From: Massilia agrisoli
GTDB taxonomy: Bacteria > Pseudomonadota > Gammaproteobacteria > Burkholderiales > Burkholderiaceae_D
Length of the DNA: 64,000 nt
Reading direction: 5' to 3'
NCBI RefSeq assembly: GCF_020831365.1
Contig: NZ_JAJHPV010000014.1
Coordinates: forward strand, 186,001 to 250,000
The position numbers were made by a program, and so were the translations under genes. This document shows positions 46,252 to 55,347 of the stretch, one piece after another (the first letter of the stretch is position 1; each line of letters opens with the position of its first letter). Below the pieces are notes generated by a model. That model ran no database searches. It was not told where the DNA came from and saw nothing but the letters and a program-made list of their open reading frames with translations.

Positions 46252-48396
46252 ATGCACACCGCGCACGAAAAGATCCGCGAGCTGCGGTCGCTGCATGAGG
46301 AGGGCCTGCTAAGCCAGCAGGAGTTCGACACCCGCAAGAACGCCATCCTCGACGCCGCATACGCGCTGCCGGCCGCAACCCGGCCCGGCACCGAAATCGG
46401 GCTGATGGCCGGCATGGAGATCGGCCCGCCCGACCGCCGCTACCGCCTCGAACGCCTGATCGCGCATGGCGGCATGGGCCAGGTATGGCAGGCGACCGAC
46501 CTCGCGACGCACGCCGAGCTAGGCCACAGCGCGATGGTCGCGCTGAAGATCCTTCCTCCTCAACTCACCCAAAGCGCGACCCGCGCGCGCCTGCTGGTGG
46601 AAGAAGCGACCGAAGCGCGCAAGCTGGCGCACGAAAATATCGTCCGCGTCTACGAGTGGGCGCGCGACCCGGCAACCACCAGCTACTTCATCATCATGGA
46701 GTGCCTTGAAGGCGAAGACCTCGACAGCCTGCTGGCGCGCGAAGGCCAGTTGACGCTTGAGCGCGCGCTGGAACTGACAACGCCGATTGCGGCAGCGCTG
46801 GAGTACGCGTGGGACAGGCGCAAGCTGGTCCACCGCGACATCAAGCCCGGCAACGTGTTTGTCACGGCGAAGGGCGAAGTCAAGCTGCTCGACTTCGGCA
46901 TCGCGGCGCGCGTCCGTTCCGGTGCAGGTAACGCCGGCACGCAAGCGCCGGGTAGTTCGGGCACCGCAGGCTACCGCGCCCCGGAAGCAGGCACGCCGCG
47001 GCGCGAGCCCTCCCAGTTGCTGGACGTGTATGCGGTTGCCGTCATGCTGTACCAGATGCTCGAAGGGCGCCTGCCATTTCGCGCGCCGCGCGGCGAGGCG
47101 GACCAGGCTGCCAAGCCTGCGGCGCTGAGCGAGGTACAGTGGGAGGTGCTGCAGAGCGGGTTTGCTTTCAATGCCGCTGCGCGCCCCCACACCGTCATGG
47201 AGCTCGTCGCAGCGTTGCGCAGCGCTCCGCTACCGCCCGACGCAAAGCCGGCGCAGGATGCTGCGCGGGCCGAAGCCGTCACGCTGGCGAGAATGGCGCG
47301 CCAGAAGCTGCAGCGCGAAGAAGCGAAGCGCGCCCGTGCCGAACACGATGCGGCGCGCCGCGTGCGCCGCGAGGCCTTGCGCGAGCAGTTGCGCGAGCGC
47401 CGCGCCGCCGAAGTGGAAAAGGCGCGCGCAGCCGAAGACGAGCAGCGCCGCATCCACCAGGCCAAGGCCGCCGCGGCATACCGCGCGGAGCAGCAACGCA
47501 CGCGCGCCGAGAACGCTGTCGTCCTGGCCGAGCCTGCGGCAATCGAAGTGCAAGCGCCTGTGCCTGAACCAGGCATCCTGCGCGATGCTTTCCTGGACGG
47601 CAGCGGCCATGGCCCGGCAATGGTCGAAATTCCCGCAGGGCGTTTCCAGATGGGCTCCCCGGAGCACGAGCGCAAGAAGGCGCTTGAAGCGGGCGCGCAG
47701 CTGGCGTGGCTGGAACGCGAGACGCCGCAGCATTGGGTGGGCATCGAACATGCGTTCGCGCTGGGCCGCTATCCGGTCACGGTAGGCGAGTGGCGGCGTT
47801 TTGCGATGGCCACGCTGTGGCGTCCGCATGGCGAGACCAACTGGGCGTCGCCGGGTTTTCGGCAGGCCGAAGACCACCCGGTGGTGGGCGTCAGCTGGGA
47901 AGACGCGCAAAAATACGTGCGCTGGCTGAGCGAGCAGACCGGCCACCACTACCGCCTGCCGAGCGAAGCGGAGTGGGAATACGCATGCCGCGCCGGCGCC
48001 AAAACGGCCTTCTCGTTCGGCGACAGCATCGACACCAGCCGGGCCAATTACGATGGCAATTACAGCTACGGCGGCAGTCCCAGGGGCGTGTTCCGGCAAG
48101 GGACGACGCCCGCCGGTGCGTTTGCGCCAAACCGCTGGGGCCTCTACGATATGCATGGCAATGTGTGGGAATGGGTGCAGGATGTCGTGCACGACAACTA
48201 CATCGGCGCCCCGGCCGACGGCAGCGCCTGGGAAGAGGGCGGCGACCAGGGCCGGCGCATCCTGCGCGGCGGCTCGTGGCTGTATAACCCGCGCTACCTG
48301 CGCTCGGCACTGCGCAATGGATACTCGGCGGTGCTGAGCAACGATATCGTCGGATTCCGGGTCGCGCGCGACCTCGTGCGCCCGGCCGGTGAATAG
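46252..48396 (+). CDS. SHOCT - Ser/Thr kinase - FGE-fold fusion protein
   Basis: 714 aa from the ATG at 46252. Residues 4-32 match a SHOCT motif (IRELRSLHEEGLLSQQEFD). A Hanks kinase follows with Gly loop AHGGMGQVW, K99 in VALK, catalytic HRDIKPGN (D196), DFG and an APE-like APEA. Then about 110 residues of Arg/Ala/Glu coiled coil (335-430) and a C-terminal formylglycine-generating-enzyme (SUMF1) fold from about 445: MVEIPAGRFQMGS, RLPSEAEWEYACRAG, MHGNVWEWVQD, RGGSWLYNP. The paired Cys of true FGE near the end are replaced (SALRNGYSAVLSN), so this domain probably binds something instead. No transmembrane helix. Last gene of the plus block. Confidence 0.9.
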   Translation: MHTAHEKIRELRSLHEEGLLSQQEFDTRKNAILDAAYALPAATRPGTEIGLMAGMEIGPPDRRYRLERLIAHGGMGQVWQATDLATHAELGHSAMVALKILPPQLTQSATRARLLVEEATEARKLAHENIVRVYEWARDPATTSYFIIMECLEGEDLDSLLAREGQLTLERALELTTPIAAALEYAWDRRKLVHRDIKPGNVFVTAKGEVKLLDFGIAARVRSGAGNAGTQAPGSSGTAGYRAPEAGTPRREPSQLLDVYAVAVMLYQMLEGRLPFRAPRGEADQAAKPAALSEVQWEVLQSGFAFNAAARPHTVMELVAALRSAPLPPDAKPAQDAARAEAVTLARMARQKLQREEAKRARAEHDAARRVRREALREQLRERRAAEVEKARAAEDEQRRIHQAKAAAAYRAEQQRTRAENAVVLAEPAAIEVQAPVPEPGILRDAFLDGSGHGPAMVEIPAGRFQMGSPEHERKKALEAGAQLAWLERETPQHWVGIEHAFALGRYPVTVGEWRRFAMATLWRPHGETNWASPGFRQAEDHPVVGVSWEDAQKYVRWLSEQTGHHYRLPSEAEWEYACRAGAKTAFSFGDSIDTSRANYDGNYSYGGSPRGVFRQGTTPAGAFAPNRWGLYDMHGNVWEWVQDVVHDNYIGAPADGSAWEEGGDQGRRILRGGSWLYNPRYLRSALRNGYSAVLSNDIVGFRVARDLVRPAGE

Positions 48397-48511
48397 GCAA
48401 TCCTTCTTTTCTACATCCTAGCCTGCGGATAAAGCGTTCTGTCCGGTCCAGTCTTGTGCCCATGACATGTTCTCCTTACATTGTTCAGTTACTGAACCAA
48501 ATGGAGACGAC

Positions 48512-49564
48512 ATGGCGACAGCAACGCGTTGGCTAACGACACTGATGATGGCATTCCCCCTGGCAGCACAGGCACAGGTCGATCTTTCCAGCCTCGACCG
48601 CGGCATGGCAGGCCCGCGGGCGCAGGTACTGGTGCTGGGCACGGTGCACCTGGGTAGCATGCCGGCAGGCTTCAATCCTGCTTCCCTCGACGGCGTGCTC
48701 GACCGGCTTACGGCCTTCAGGCCGGACATCGTTACCATCGAGGCCGAGCCGGGCGAGGAATGCGACCTCGCTGCGCGCCATCCGGCAAAGTACGGGGCCG
48801 ATTATTGCGCCCCGACGGCCGTCGCGATGGCGTCCACCGGACTGGACGTACCCGCGGCGCTGGCCGAAGCGGACAAGACCCTCAAGGCCTGGCCCGCGCG
48901 TCCCACGCCGGCGCAGCGCCGGCGCCTTGCCGCCGTGTTCATGGCTGCGAACGAGCGCGCCTCGGCCTATGTGCAGTGGCTGCAGCTGCCTGTCTCCGAG
49001 CGCCGGGCCGGCGATGGCCTGGACGCTGCGTTGGTGGAAGCGCTTGGCAAGCTTGGCCAGCGCAACGACGAGAGCTACCAGCTTGCCGCGCGCCTGGCGG
49101 CGCGGCTGGGCCTGGCGCGGGTTCACGCCGTCGACAACCATACAGGCGACCGCATCGATGTGCCGGACATGAAAGCATTCGTGCGCGCGATCGAGGCGGC
49201 CTGGGCGGAAGGCGGTGCGGCGTTGAAGGAGCGCGAGAAACAGCAGGAAGTCCTGCGCCAGGCTCCGGACCTGTTGCCGCTGTACCGCTACATCAACCAG
49301 CCGGAAGGCTTGCGCGTGTTTGCTGAAGCCAACGTCAGCCCGGCGATGCGGGCAAAATCAGCGGAGGGCTACCCGCAGATATGGGTTGGTGGATGGGAAA
49401 TCCGCAACCTGCGCATGGTCGCCAACATCCGCGAGACCTTCCGCGAACGCCCCGGCGCGCGGCTTGTTTCCATCGTCGGCGTCTCGCACAAGCCGTGGTT
49501 CGACAGCTGGCTTGGCCAACTGCAGGGCGTGGATATTGTGGACGCGGCAGCGGTGCTGAAGTGA
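48512..49564 (+). CDS. DUF5694-type exported protein
   Basis: 350 aa from the ATG at 48512 (GGAG upstream). Signal peptide ending near AQAQ. Core pattern: VLVLGTVHLGSMPAGF near the start with a His, VTIEAEPGEECD, HAVDNHTGDRID, and a C-terminal ARLVSIVGVSHKPWFDSWLGQ. The GTVH...VGVSH layout resembles the TraB/ChaN group of haem or metallopeptidase-like folds, so a metal-dependent hydrolase is possible. Not obviously part of the envelope-signalling block; it has its own SD 115 bp downstream of the kinase. Confidence 0.78.
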   Translation: MATATRWLTTLMMAFPLAAQAQVDLSSLDRGMAGPRAQVLVLGTVHLGSMPAGFNPASLDGVLDRLTAFRPDIVTIEAEPGEECDLAARHPAKYGADYCAPTAVAMASTGLDVPAALAEADKTLKAWPARPTPAQRRRLAAVFMAANERASAYVQWLQLPVSERRAGDGLDAALVEALGKLGQRNDESYQLAARLAARLGLARVHAVDNHTGDRIDVPDMKAFVRAIEAAWAEGGAALKEREKQQEVLRQAPDLLPLYRYINQPEGLRVFAEANVSPAMRAKSAEGYPQIWVGGWEIRNLRMVANIRETFRERPGARLVSIVGVSHKPWFDSWLGQLQGVDIVDAAAVLK

Positions 49565-49726
49565 CGGCGTCAACCGGGGCCGCGCTGCGCCATCAAGCCT
49601 GGGTGGCGGGCCGCGCAGCGTGGCAGACGACGCAGACCTTGTTGCCATCCGGGAGGCGCATAGAACTGGAGCGCCTGTTCGAAGTGGATAGTGCCGATGA
49701 ATACGTGCGAAAACACTTTGTACGTC

Positions 49727-50167
49727 CTACCGCACGTCCAGCAACTCGACCTCGAAGATCAGCGTCGCGTTCGGGGGAATGGGGCCTGCGCCGGAAGCGC
49801 CGTAACCCATGCTGGCAGGGATGATCAGCGTGCGCTTGCCGCCGACTTTCATGCCCTGGACGCCTTCATCCCATCCCTTGATGACCTGTCCGCCGCCGAC
49901 CTGGAAGCTGAATGGCGAACGCCCCTTCGATGAGTCGAACTCGGCGCCGCGCTGCTGCTGGGCATTTGGCTCGTACAGCCAGCCGGTGTAGTTGACAACA
50001 GCGGTGGCGCCCGCCGTCACTTCCTTGCCAGTACCGGGTACGGTATCGATCTTTTGAAAAGCCACAGCGGGCGCGTCGGCTGATTGGGGCGCCTCGGCGC
50101 GCTTGCAAGCGGTCACGGCGAGTGACATCGTCAGGCCCAGGAGGCAGTAGGAAAGCAGCTTTTTCAA
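49727..50167 (-). CDS. FKBP-type peptidyl-prolyl isomerase lipoprotein
   Basis: 146 aa from a TTG at 50167 with GAGAGA upstream; an ATG at 50212 would add 15 residues before the signal sequence and is less natural. KKLLSYCLLGLTMSLAVTAC is a lipoprotein signal with lipobox Cys. The FKBP domain shows VVNYTGWLYEP, GAEFDSSKGRSPFSFQVGGG, QVIKGWDEGVQGMKVGGKR and PPNATLIFEVELLD. It would catalyse prolyl isomerisation on exported proteins at the membrane. Confidence 0.88.
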   Translation of the reverse strand: MKKLLSYCLLGLTMSLAVTACKRAEAPQSADAPAVAFQKIDTVPGTGKEVTAGATAVVNYTGWLYEPNAQQQRGAEFDSSKGRSPFSFQVGGGQVIKGWDEGVQGMKVGGKRTLIIPASMGYGASGAGPIPPNATLIFEVELLDVR

Positions 50168-50243
50168 ATTGATCTCTCGTGTTGGTTGCGAAGTCAGGTG
50201 TCGCCGCAGCATACCTTGCGAATGATCTCCTGACAATATACAC

Positions 50244-50387
50244 GTCAGCGCGGTGCGCCGGATCGCCCTGCACCAGGGGCATGAAGGCGTAGCGCCACGC
50301 GTTGTTGAGTTCGTTAGCCTGCCAGTCCCTCCATTGGTCGACCCGGGCGCGGTCGCGGGGATCGCAGGGCAATCCTGAACCAAGGAC
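50244..50387 (-). pseudogene. Fragment of a glutathione S-transferase gene
   Basis: On the minus strand, out of frame with the FKBP gene, about 45 codons read LGSGLPCDPRDRARVDQW then RDWQANELNNAWRYAFMPL. This is the N-to-C-domain junction and first C-terminal helix pattern of a GST subgroup (ARVDQWxDWQATELNxAWRYAF). Neither the thioredoxin-like half nor the rest is present, and stops lie upstream, so it is a decayed remnant. It ends near the FKBP promoter region. The other bases of this 302-bp gap (50168-50469) show nothing else. Confidence 0.6.
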
Positions 50388-50469
50388 ACCGGGGGGGGCA
50401 AAACGCGCGCCGAATACGGTGAAAAAATCCTAAACTATCAGTGCGTGGTTAAACCGTATGGAGGACGTC

Positions 50470-50580
50470 ATGCACTTCAGAATTCCTGACGACTTACGTA
50501 TCCCGGCCATCGTCTTCACCCTTGAAGCCGTGCTGCTTTCCGGACTGGCGCTGATCTTCCTGGTCATGCTTCCAGATTAG
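50470..50580 (+). CDS. 36-residue single-span membrane protein
   Basis: ATG at 50470 with GGAGG spaced 5 bases before it. 36 aa: a short polar start (MHFRIPDDLRIP) and one hydrophobic helix (about 13-34, AIVFTLEAVLLSGLALIFLV), ending MLPD. The good SD and clean helix support a real small protein. Its last 17 bp overlap the end of the convergent DUF1801 gene. Function unknown. Confidence 0.6.
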   Translation: MHFRIPDDLRIPAIVFTLEAVLLSGLALIFLVMLPD

Positions 50581-51079
50581 GTTTTCGCCCGGGGCGGCCG
50601 CTCTTTGCGGTCGCCAGGCCGAGCTGGTATCGCTCTATATATAGCTGGGCCGGCATACGCCGGACAGCCTGGCCGATCACGTCCAGCGGCACTTCGTCGA
50701 GCTTCTTGAAGCGCACACAGCTTTTTCCCATGTCCAGTTTCTTCTTGCCCGCATTGGCCCACGCTTCGCGGAACCACTTTGCCTCGTCAGTCTCGCTGTC
50801 GCAGGTGCAGCCGAAGTACAGGCCCATCAGGTACAGCGATACATAATTTTTCTGCAACGCCAGCGCGGCAAATGGCAGCGGCTGCTTTGGGTCGCAATGG
50901 TAGCCTGCCGGAAACACGCTGTGCGGCACCGCATAGCCGATCATCCCGTACTGCATCGCCTCGCTGTAGCCGCTGTCGAGGTTCGCGAGGATAACGTCGC
51001 GCACAGCTTCCACAATGGCGCGGCGCTCCGCGGGCAGGGAGTCGAGGTATTCACGGACACTGGTGGCCGCTGACTGCAT
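50564..51079 (-). CDS. DUF1801 protein
   Basis: 171 aa from the ATG at 51079 with AGGAGAT upstream. YdhG/CyaY-like fold: VREYLDSLPAERRAIVEAVRDVI at the start, YGMIGYAVPHSVFPAGYHCDP and KKLDMGKSCVRFKKLDEVPLDVIGQAV. Members are small cytosolic proteins without a settled role. The basic tail (KSGRPGRKP) is unremarkable. Confidence 0.85.
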   Translation of the reverse strand: MQSAATSVREYLDSLPAERRAIVEAVRDVILANLDSGYSEAMQYGMIGYAVPHSVFPAGYHCDPKQPLPFAALALQKNYVSLYLMGLYFGCTCDSETDEAKWFREAWANAGKKKLDMGKSCVRFKKLDEVPLDVIGQAVRRMPAQLYIERYQLGLATAKSGRPGRKPNLEA

Positions 51080-51128
51080 GGTGATCTCCTGTCGGTGGTG
51101 GCCGGGCGGCCATCGCCATAGAGTAGCA

Positions 51129-52448
51129 TCAGGCGAAGGCCGGGTCGGGAATGACAGCCTCTTGCGTGCCGGTAGCCGGGTCAACACGCCAGAAGCCGCC
51201 ATTGTGATGGAACAGCAACGGCAGCCTGGCTGCGCGTGGCAGGGTTGCGGCTCCTGCAGGTTCGCGTCCGGGGTGGCGTTCGGGCTCGACGAGGACGAAG
51301 CACTCGTCCTGGGCACCTTCGTCTTCCCGATGCATCACAAGCCCTGTCGGCAGCAGCGCGGACACCACCAGCTGGACGATGCCGCGCACGCTCGCCGTCA
51401 TTTCGATGCGCGTGCCGAGCCGCAGCGGCACCGGCTGGTGCTTGCCGGGCCAGGTTCCGTCCACCAGCAGGCCGTAGCGCGATACATCCTCGATTTCGAA
51501 TCCCGCCCCGGCGCGCCGGATGATGGCGTGGCGCGCGGACATCCGCCTGGTCAGGCCGCCGGTGTCACGCTTGCCGCTGCCAGTGAAGTGGGCGAGGGCG
51601 ATGTCGGCCGGGCCGTCATGCGGATCGTCGCGGCCCAGTACCCATTGGGCGAGTGCGAACATGCGGATGTGGCGCGGCAGCTCAGCGTTCGGGGCCGGGC
51701 TCGGGAACGTCGCCACGCCAGAGGGATGCGGATGGTTCTCGGGTTGTTCCGGGACCTCGATCTCGATCAGGTCTTCATCCCAGGCGATGCTGGAAAAGCC
51801 CACCGCCACCTTGCCGTGGCGCGCGTCGAGGTCGAGCCGGGCGATCGACGCGTTACGCGCATTGACGCCGATATCCAGCCGGCCGCCGCCCGCCTGGGCG
51901 CTGACCCGCGCGATCGATCCGTCGTCCGCCGTCACGCTGACGTTCTTGTGCGTGGCCAGGAAGGTCTGGTGGATCTCGGACAGGCTGGCGTCGGACCGCG
52001 GCACCAGGATGACCAGCGTGCAGACCCAGCGCCGGCGCACATGCGTGCCGTGGCTGCAGCGAAGTTCCGCTTCGATCCGGTACTGGCCGTGTTCTTTATC
52101 GCGCGAGCTGAATTCGACGAACTGTGGACGCCAGTGGCCTTGCAGGTTGCGTTCAAAAGCGTGGCGCGAGGCGCCGCCGGCGAACAGCGCGGACTTCAGT
52201 TCCATCGTGATCGCGGCCGGTGCGTCCTCCGGCATGCCGCGCAGCTCGACCTTGATGGTCTGGCGGCCTCCCGCGGCGCGCGGGTCGAAGCCGCTGATGT
52301 GGAGGTGCGGGCGCTGCGGCGGGTCTGGCGGAAGTTCTTCGGCGGCGAGTGCGGCGGCGGGCTGCGGATGGCCACCCGAGCATGCGCGTTCCCCAGGCAG
52401 TACCCACTGGGTGCAGTACGGATGCTCTGGATTACTGCATTTTTTCAT
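51129..52448 (-). CDS. FHA-domain protein with N-terminal Cys/His cluster
   Basis: 439 aa. The N-terminus (CSNPEHPYCTQWVLPGERACSGGH) looks like a degenerate zinc ribbon. The middle is beta-rich (about 45-235, with a repeat of acidic and hydrophobic strands). Residues about 275-365 are an FHA domain: WVLGRDDP, RMSARHAIIRR (the phospho-Thr-binding SxxH), and DVSRYGLLVDGTW. It should read phosphothreonine made by the Ser/Thr kinases of the locus. Lies 64 bp downstream of the PP2C gene. Confidence 0.87.
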   Translation of the reverse strand: MKKCSNPEHPYCTQWVLPGERACSGGHPQPAAALAAEELPPDPPQRPHLHISGFDPRAAGGRQTIKVELRGMPEDAPAAITMELKSALFAGGASRHAFERNLQGHWRPQFVEFSSRDKEHGQYRIEAELRCSHGTHVRRRWVCTLVILVPRSDASLSEIHQTFLATHKNVSVTADDGSIARVSAQAGGGRLDIGVNARNASIARLDLDARHGKVAVGFSSIAWDEDLIEIEVPEQPENHPHPSGVATFPSPAPNAELPRHIRMFALAQWVLGRDDPHDGPADIALAHFTGSGKRDTGGLTRRMSARHAIIRRAGAGFEIEDVSRYGLLVDGTWPGKHQPVPLRLGTRIEMTASVRGIVQLVVSALLPTGLVMHREDEGAQDECFVLVEPERHPGREPAGAATLPRAARLPLLFHHNGGFWRVDPATGTQEAVIPDPAFA

Positions 52449-52512
52449 GGCAAGCCCGGCCGTTCATTCATCCGCTGAGCTTACCTGTTTTCGCGGCGCG
52501 GGGGCGCAAGGC

Positions 52513-53478
52513 TCAGGAGGCCGGCAGGGCGGTTTCGTCTGGGCCGGCAACTGGCCGGACGCGCAGCAGGACCGCGGTGAGGTTATCGCTGTGCAAATCC
52601 GGCGGCGGGTTTGCGCGCATCTCATCGAACAGGGCGGCGCAGGCCAACTCGGCACTTTGCTCAGCAGAAAGCAGCGCAGGCCAACGGGCGACCCAGGCTA
52701 GGGCGCTGGCGCAGGACCAGAATCCGTCGGTGGCCAGGAGGTAGTCGGCGCCCGGTTCGAGCTCGATGGCGCGGCGGTCGGGAAGGTGGCGCAGGAAGTC
52801 CGGCAAGTCGCGCGGGGCAAGCGGGAACAGCGGGTCTTCCAGCCGTACCGGATTGGCAAACGCATTGCCAAGAATAAATGCTTGCGAGATCTGCGATCGG
52901 TGTTCACCGTGCACCTGCTGCCACCATTCCGGTTCTCCGATCAGCCCGGCCATCGCAAACGCGGTGGCCGGCACATGATCGACGGTCAGCGGTTCCACCT
53001 TGCCGTGGACTACCTTGTACAGCCGCGAGTCGCCGACGTGGAACAGAAGGGCAGGGCCACCGGCAGGCAATTCAAGCAGGGTGAGGGTAGTGCCGGGGCG
53101 CCGCTCAAACTCGGTATCGTCGCCGAATGCGGCTTGCAAGCGGGTATGCAAGGCCTCCAGCCGGGCGGATAGTTCCTCCGGCGTGGCGCAGGCGGGCATC
53201 GCCAGCATGCCGGCCACTGCCGCTTCCGCGGCTTCGCGTCCATGGCCGTGGCCGCCCATGCCATCGAGTACCGCGAGGCGCAAATGGCCCTGGGGCCAGC
53301 CGGCCACCTTGGCCGCCGCAAGCTGCTGCTTGTCGAGGAAGGCCGCATTGCCGTTGACGTCGATGAGCAGGAAGTTGTCCTGGTTCTCGGTGCGCGGCCG
53401 CGCGCCTTCGCCGATGCTGCTTTGCGCAGCCACGTCGAAGCGGGGGCCGAAGTCGGGGCTGCCTGGCGCTGTGGTCAT
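52513..53478 (-). CDS. PP2C-family Ser/Thr phosphatase
   Basis: 321 aa. Metal-site motifs of the PPM family: RTENQDNFLL, LAVLDGMGGHGHG, FHVGDSRLYK, LLATDGFW and HSDNLTAVLLRV. It would reverse the kinases of the locus. No membrane helix, unlike PstP. It starts 23 bp after an MFS gene stop on the same strand and precedes the FHA gene. Confidence 0.92.
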   Translation of the reverse strand: MTTAPGSPDFGPRFDVAAQSSIGEGARPRTENQDNFLLIDVNGNAAFLDKQQLAAAKVAGWPQGHLRLAVLDGMGGHGHGREAAEAAVAGMLAMPACATPEELSARLEALHTRLQAAFGDDTEFERRPGTTLTLLELPAGGPALLFHVGDSRLYKVVHGKVEPLTVDHVPATAFAMAGLIGEPEWWQQVHGEHRSQISQAFILGNAFANPVRLEDPLFPLAPRDLPDFLRHLPDRRAIELEPGADYLLATDGFWSCASALAWVARWPALLSAEQSAELACAALFDEMRANPPPDLHSDNLTAVLLRVRPVAGPDETALPAS

Positions 53479-53501
53479 ATCGACAGCTTAGCCCAATTGG
53501 G

Positions 53502-54755
53502 TCAGATCGGGTGGTCGTGTTTGCGGGTTGCCAGCGCAATGGCGTTGATCACCATGCATACGCCGGCGATGGCGAAGGCCACCTTGACGCCGGCGCCATC
53601 GGCCACGCGGCCCCATACCAGGCTGCCAAGCGCGTAGCCGCCGGCCATCACAAACAGGTAGATCGACAAGGTGCGCGCCCGCAGGCTGTGGGGGAAGGAT
53701 GACTGGGCCGCGGCATTCATCGTCGAGACGATGGCCGACCATGCCATGCCGCCGCAGACGATCAACGGCACCAACAGCCAGAGCGAGGTAATCAAGGGCA
53801 TCAGCATCAGCATCAATCCATACACCAGCAGTGCGCCGGACAGCAGCGTGGTTTTATCGAAGCGCACGCGCAGGCTTGGAAGCAGGAAGGCGGCCAGCAC
53901 GGCGCCCGCACCAAGGCTGCCCATCAAGGTGCCGAAGGTGCTCGAATCAAGCCGCAGCACGTCGCGCACGAACAGCGGCAGCAAGGCCGCAAACGCGATA
54001 CTGGCAAAGAAGACAGTGCAGACGTTGACCAGGATGCGGCGGTAGCGCCCGCAGCCGAACGCCGTCGACAGCCCTGTCTTCATGCTGTGGCTGAAGCCGT
54101 GGCGCGCGGCGGTGTTGGGAAGCCGCTCCTGCCACCATGCCCAGTACACGCCGAGCAGGCCGACAAACGAGATCGCGTTGACGAGGAACAGGGCGCCCGC
54201 GCCGATCCAGTTGAACAGGATGCCGCCCAGTGCAGGCCCGACGATCGAGGCGACGCTGTAACTCAGGTTATTGAGCGTGGCGGCCGCCTCCAGTTCGTCG
54301 GGTTCGACCAGCCCGGAGACCGAGGCTTGCCATGCTGGCCACACAAAGGCCGAACCGGTGGCGAGGGCGAAGGTCAGCGCAAGTACAGGCGGTGCGGAGG
54401 CGTTGCCGGTCATGACCAGCACGGCCATCGCGCAGGCGCACAGCGCCATGTACAGGTTACAGAAGAACAGGAACTTGGGACGGTCGACCGCATCGGCGAT
54501 CACGCCGGCGAACAGCGCGAACAAAAAAATGGGGACATAGGTCGCGGTCTGGACCAGGGTTGTGACCGTGGCCGATTTCGACATCGAGGCGATCAGCCAT
54601 GCCGAGGCAAAGGTCTGGGTCCAGGTGCCGAGGTTGGAACCGAGGTTGGCCATCCAGAGGCGCCGGTAGCGCGGGTGCCGCAGCGGTTTTGACAAGGGCA
54701 CGCGCGTGCGCGCGCTCTGTGCAGGCAGCGGTGAGGACAGGCTCGATTTCGGCAT
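53502..54755 (-). CDS. MFS transporter (EntS/transmembrane secretion effector type)
   Basis: 417 aa with 12 membrane segments. LGTWTQTFASAWLIASMS in the first helices, AGVIADAVDRPKFLF (MFS loop motif), and FVWPAWQASVSGLVEPDELEAAATLNN typical of the MFS_3 group. Exports small molecules; substrate unknown. It precedes the PP2C gene by 23 bp, so it may be co-transcribed although its job seems unrelated. Confidence 0.88.
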   Translation of the reverse strand: MPKSSLSSPLPAQSARTRVPLSKPLRHPRYRRLWMANLGSNLGTWTQTFASAWLIASMSKSATVTTLVQTATYVPIFLFALFAGVIADAVDRPKFLFFCNLYMALCACAMAVLVMTGNASAPPVLALTFALATGSAFVWPAWQASVSGLVEPDELEAAATLNNLSYSVASIVGPALGGILFNWIGAGALFLVNAISFVGLLGVYWAWWQERLPNTAARHGFSHSMKTGLSTAFGCGRYRRILVNVCTVFFASIAFAALLPLFVRDVLRLDSSTFGTLMGSLGAGAVLAAFLLPSLRVRFDKTTLLSGALLVYGLMLMLMPLITSLWLLVPLIVCGGMAWSAIVSTMNAAAQSSFPHSLRARTLSIYLFVMAGGYALGSLVWGRVADGAGVKVAFAIAGVCMVINAIALATRKHDHPI

Positions 54756-54864
54756 CCGGCTAGTCTACGGACGACTCCGTATACCGTCAACACATGCACA
54801 CGGCAGTGTGCAGGTATGGTATTTTCGCTCATGCCAGCATGGCAAAAACATTGGGACAAATGGA

Positions 54865-55347
54865 ATGCGTTTGCGTGACATGAACGACGCCGATATCGGC
54901 GCGGTTGCGCGCCTGCTTGAAGCGCTGGCGCGTCAATACTTCCTGGGCGCCTGCTCGCCCGAGCAGGCTTCGACCTTCGTACGGGACAACGACGCTGCCG
55001 CGCTGCGCAGGCTCGTAGGCGAAGGCTACGTTTACCATGTGGCGGAAGTGGATGGCCAGCTTGCCGGTTTTATCGGCGTGCGCGAACGGCGCCACGTCTA
55101 CCACCTGTTCGTGGCGGCGCAGTTCCACCGCCGCGGTATCGGCCGCGCGCTGTGGGAACACGCACGATTGGCGGCGATGGCCGCCGGGGCCGAAGGTGTA
55201 TTCACTGTCAACGCCTCGAACTATGCAGTGCCGATGTACGAAAGCCTGAAATTCGTACGTGCGGCGCCGATGCAATGCAAGAATGGCCTGGAGTTCAACC
55301 CGATGGTGTTCGGGCAGTCAGCGGCGTCCCTCGTCAGCGCGGCGTAG
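54865..55347 (+). CDS. GNAT-family N-acetyltransferase
   Basis: 160 aa from the ATG at 54865. Acetyl-CoA pyrophosphate loop QFHRRGIGRALWEHA near 95, preceded by the VYHLFVAA strand; C-terminal NASNYAVPMYESLKF. It probably acetylates a small molecule or protein amine. The last 30 bp converge on the SH3 gene. Confidence 0.87.
   Translation: MRLRDMNDADIGAVARLLEALARQYFLGACSPEQASTFVRDNDAAALRRLVGEGYVYHVAEVDGQLAGFIGVRERRHVYHLFVAAQFHRRGIGRALWEHARLAAMAAGAEGVFTVNASNYAVPMYESLKFVRAAPMQCKNGLEFNPMVFGQSAASLVSAA

Noticed and set aside
49593-49661. 22-codon minus-strand ORF containing CVVCH, a haem-binding-like CxxCH
   Set aside because: Too short, no SD and no further cytochrome sequence; a chance motif or unidentifiable remnant in the 162-bp gap after the FKBP gene.
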